Assembly: GCF_009724245.1 (NCBI RefSeq)
Contig: NZ_WNNK01000025.1
Location: 23,061-87,060, forward strand
Direction: 5' to 3'
Length of the DNA stretch: 64,000 nt
DNA from: Pseudomonas spelaei
Lineage (GTDB): Bacteria > Pseudomonadota > Gammaproteobacteria > Pseudomonadales > Pseudomonadaceae
Shown here: one piece after another, positions 63,417 to 64,000 of the stretch
Layout of the letters: every line of letters begins with the position of its first letter
How positions within the stretch are numbered: the stretch's first letter is position 1
Position numbers and translations under genes: made by a program
The notes under the pieces: generated by a model
Database searches by the model: none
Told to the model about the DNA's origin: nothing
The model's input: the letters and a program-made list of their open reading frames with translations, nothing else

Positions 63417-64000
63417 CTATCGGTAGTAGACATTCACAATGGCCCCCGCATTAAATACGCCTGATGTGGGGGCTGCAGTCATCCATATAAGTCGCGCAAC
63501 GAATGCTCTGGAGTTTTGCATCGATGTTGTTTTGGGTATCAATAAGAACTCTTTTTTAAATTCCATGGGCTGTTGGTTGTCACTGTTGATGATTTTTATA
63601 CCCACTGATGTGTTGTCGTCAGGGATTAACGTGCTCTTGTCTGGCGAGAGTGTCGACGTCAGGGGTTCTAATTCAGCGCTCAGGCCATAAGAAACTTTGC
63701 AGGTACGATCTTCGTTGATGGTGAACGGAGCCTCTTTTATCGTGGCACCCTCTTTGGCGTCATTTGGCGCTTATAGCACCAAAATCGATGGTGCTCGGGG
63801 CAATACTGATTTTTGGGTCGCAAGGTAAATATCTGAATTTCGCCCCTTTGACTGTAACATTGTAAGTCTCGTTACTAGGTCGAGTGCCTCCTATACCATC
63901 AAGTTGGAAGGCTTGAAAGTCCGCTACTTGAGGTAAAGGCTCATCTTTAGCCGCTCCTGCGTCTGATTTTTTGATAAAGAAAAGTGAGTATGTCAGGGTC
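63417..64000 (-). pseudogene. Fimbrial adhesin/minor pilin with frameshift, running off the window
   Basis: From the window edge one frame reads LTYSLFFIKKSDAGAAKDEP to CDPKISIAPSTIDFGAISAK and stops at TGA 63760-63762. A second frame then continues the pilin domain (EGATIKEAPFTINEDRTC, VARLIWMTAAPTSGVFNAGA, end VNVYYR, stop 63417). Dropping one base near 63762 joins them smoothly (ISAK-DAKEG), so a one-base insertion, or a sequence error, is likely. The PKISIAPSTIDFG segment and C-terminal strand fit the pilin domain of a two-domain adhesin. The start is beyond base 64000. Confidence 0.75.

Overview
The window is about 64 kb of high-GC chromosome that reads as a fluorescens-group Pseudomonas. 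The signs are a PrrF-type iron-responsive small RNA, the liu leucine/isovalerate genes, Pseudomonas REP/REPIN hairpins (2820-2891, 6219-6246), tamAB, a ZapE-type ATPase and an archaic (Csu/CupE-like) chaperone-usher operon. No tRNA, rRNA, CRISPR array or transposase was seen. Product names rest on motifs and remembered family features; no database was searched.

Layout. 1-5400: 2-aminoethylphosphonate use (phnX partial, phnW, a divergent LysR), then a second LysR divergent from an organophosphate-type MFS carrier. 5484-8742: a YebC-family protein, an LRR-protein kinase and a ZapE-like ATPase. 8963-15340: a seven-gene archaic fimbrial operon with four spore-coat-U pilins, chaperone, usher and tip adhesin. 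15337-18376: ECF sigma and anti-sigma genes divergent from a membrane-anchored catalase-like peroxidase and cytochrome b561; both directions carry the same promoter motif, GGAATA-N15-CGTC. 18380-21300: an MFS pump with a divergent HxlR regulator, and a cytosolic-type M14 carboxypeptidase. 21428-22906: Fur sites, prrF, a DUF6124-like gene and an S24-type repressor that appears to have lost both catalytic residues.

22903-37500: leucine/isovalerate catabolism, with liuDCBA divergent from an acyl-CoA ligase and liuE-liuR farther on. The two halves are separated by a 1726-residue NEL-type E3 ligase toxin/effector. Three near-identical LiuR palindromes tie the halves together. 37517-44283: LysR plus acyl-CoA dehydrogenase, a probable aspzincin metalloprotease effector, a PstS-OmpA fusion, xthA, a tandem-repeat patch and a GNAT. 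44348-49746: tamAB.

49743-64000: a second, type-1-like fimbrial locus (usher, chaperone, major pilin, two adhesin/tip genes) built around a Roc/Sad-like signalling set: two hybrid kinases, an EAL response regulator and a NarL-type response regulator. Four promoters here share a 17-bp box (AATCAGACGATCCTTAG and close variants) abutting the -35 at fixed spacing, which suggests one local regulon. The locus seems to be decaying. The major pilin has an ochre stop at the end of its signal peptide, one hybrid kinase has an amber stop before its receiver-Hpt half, a second copy of the other kinase survives only as an internally deleted relic, and the outermost adhesin is frameshifted.
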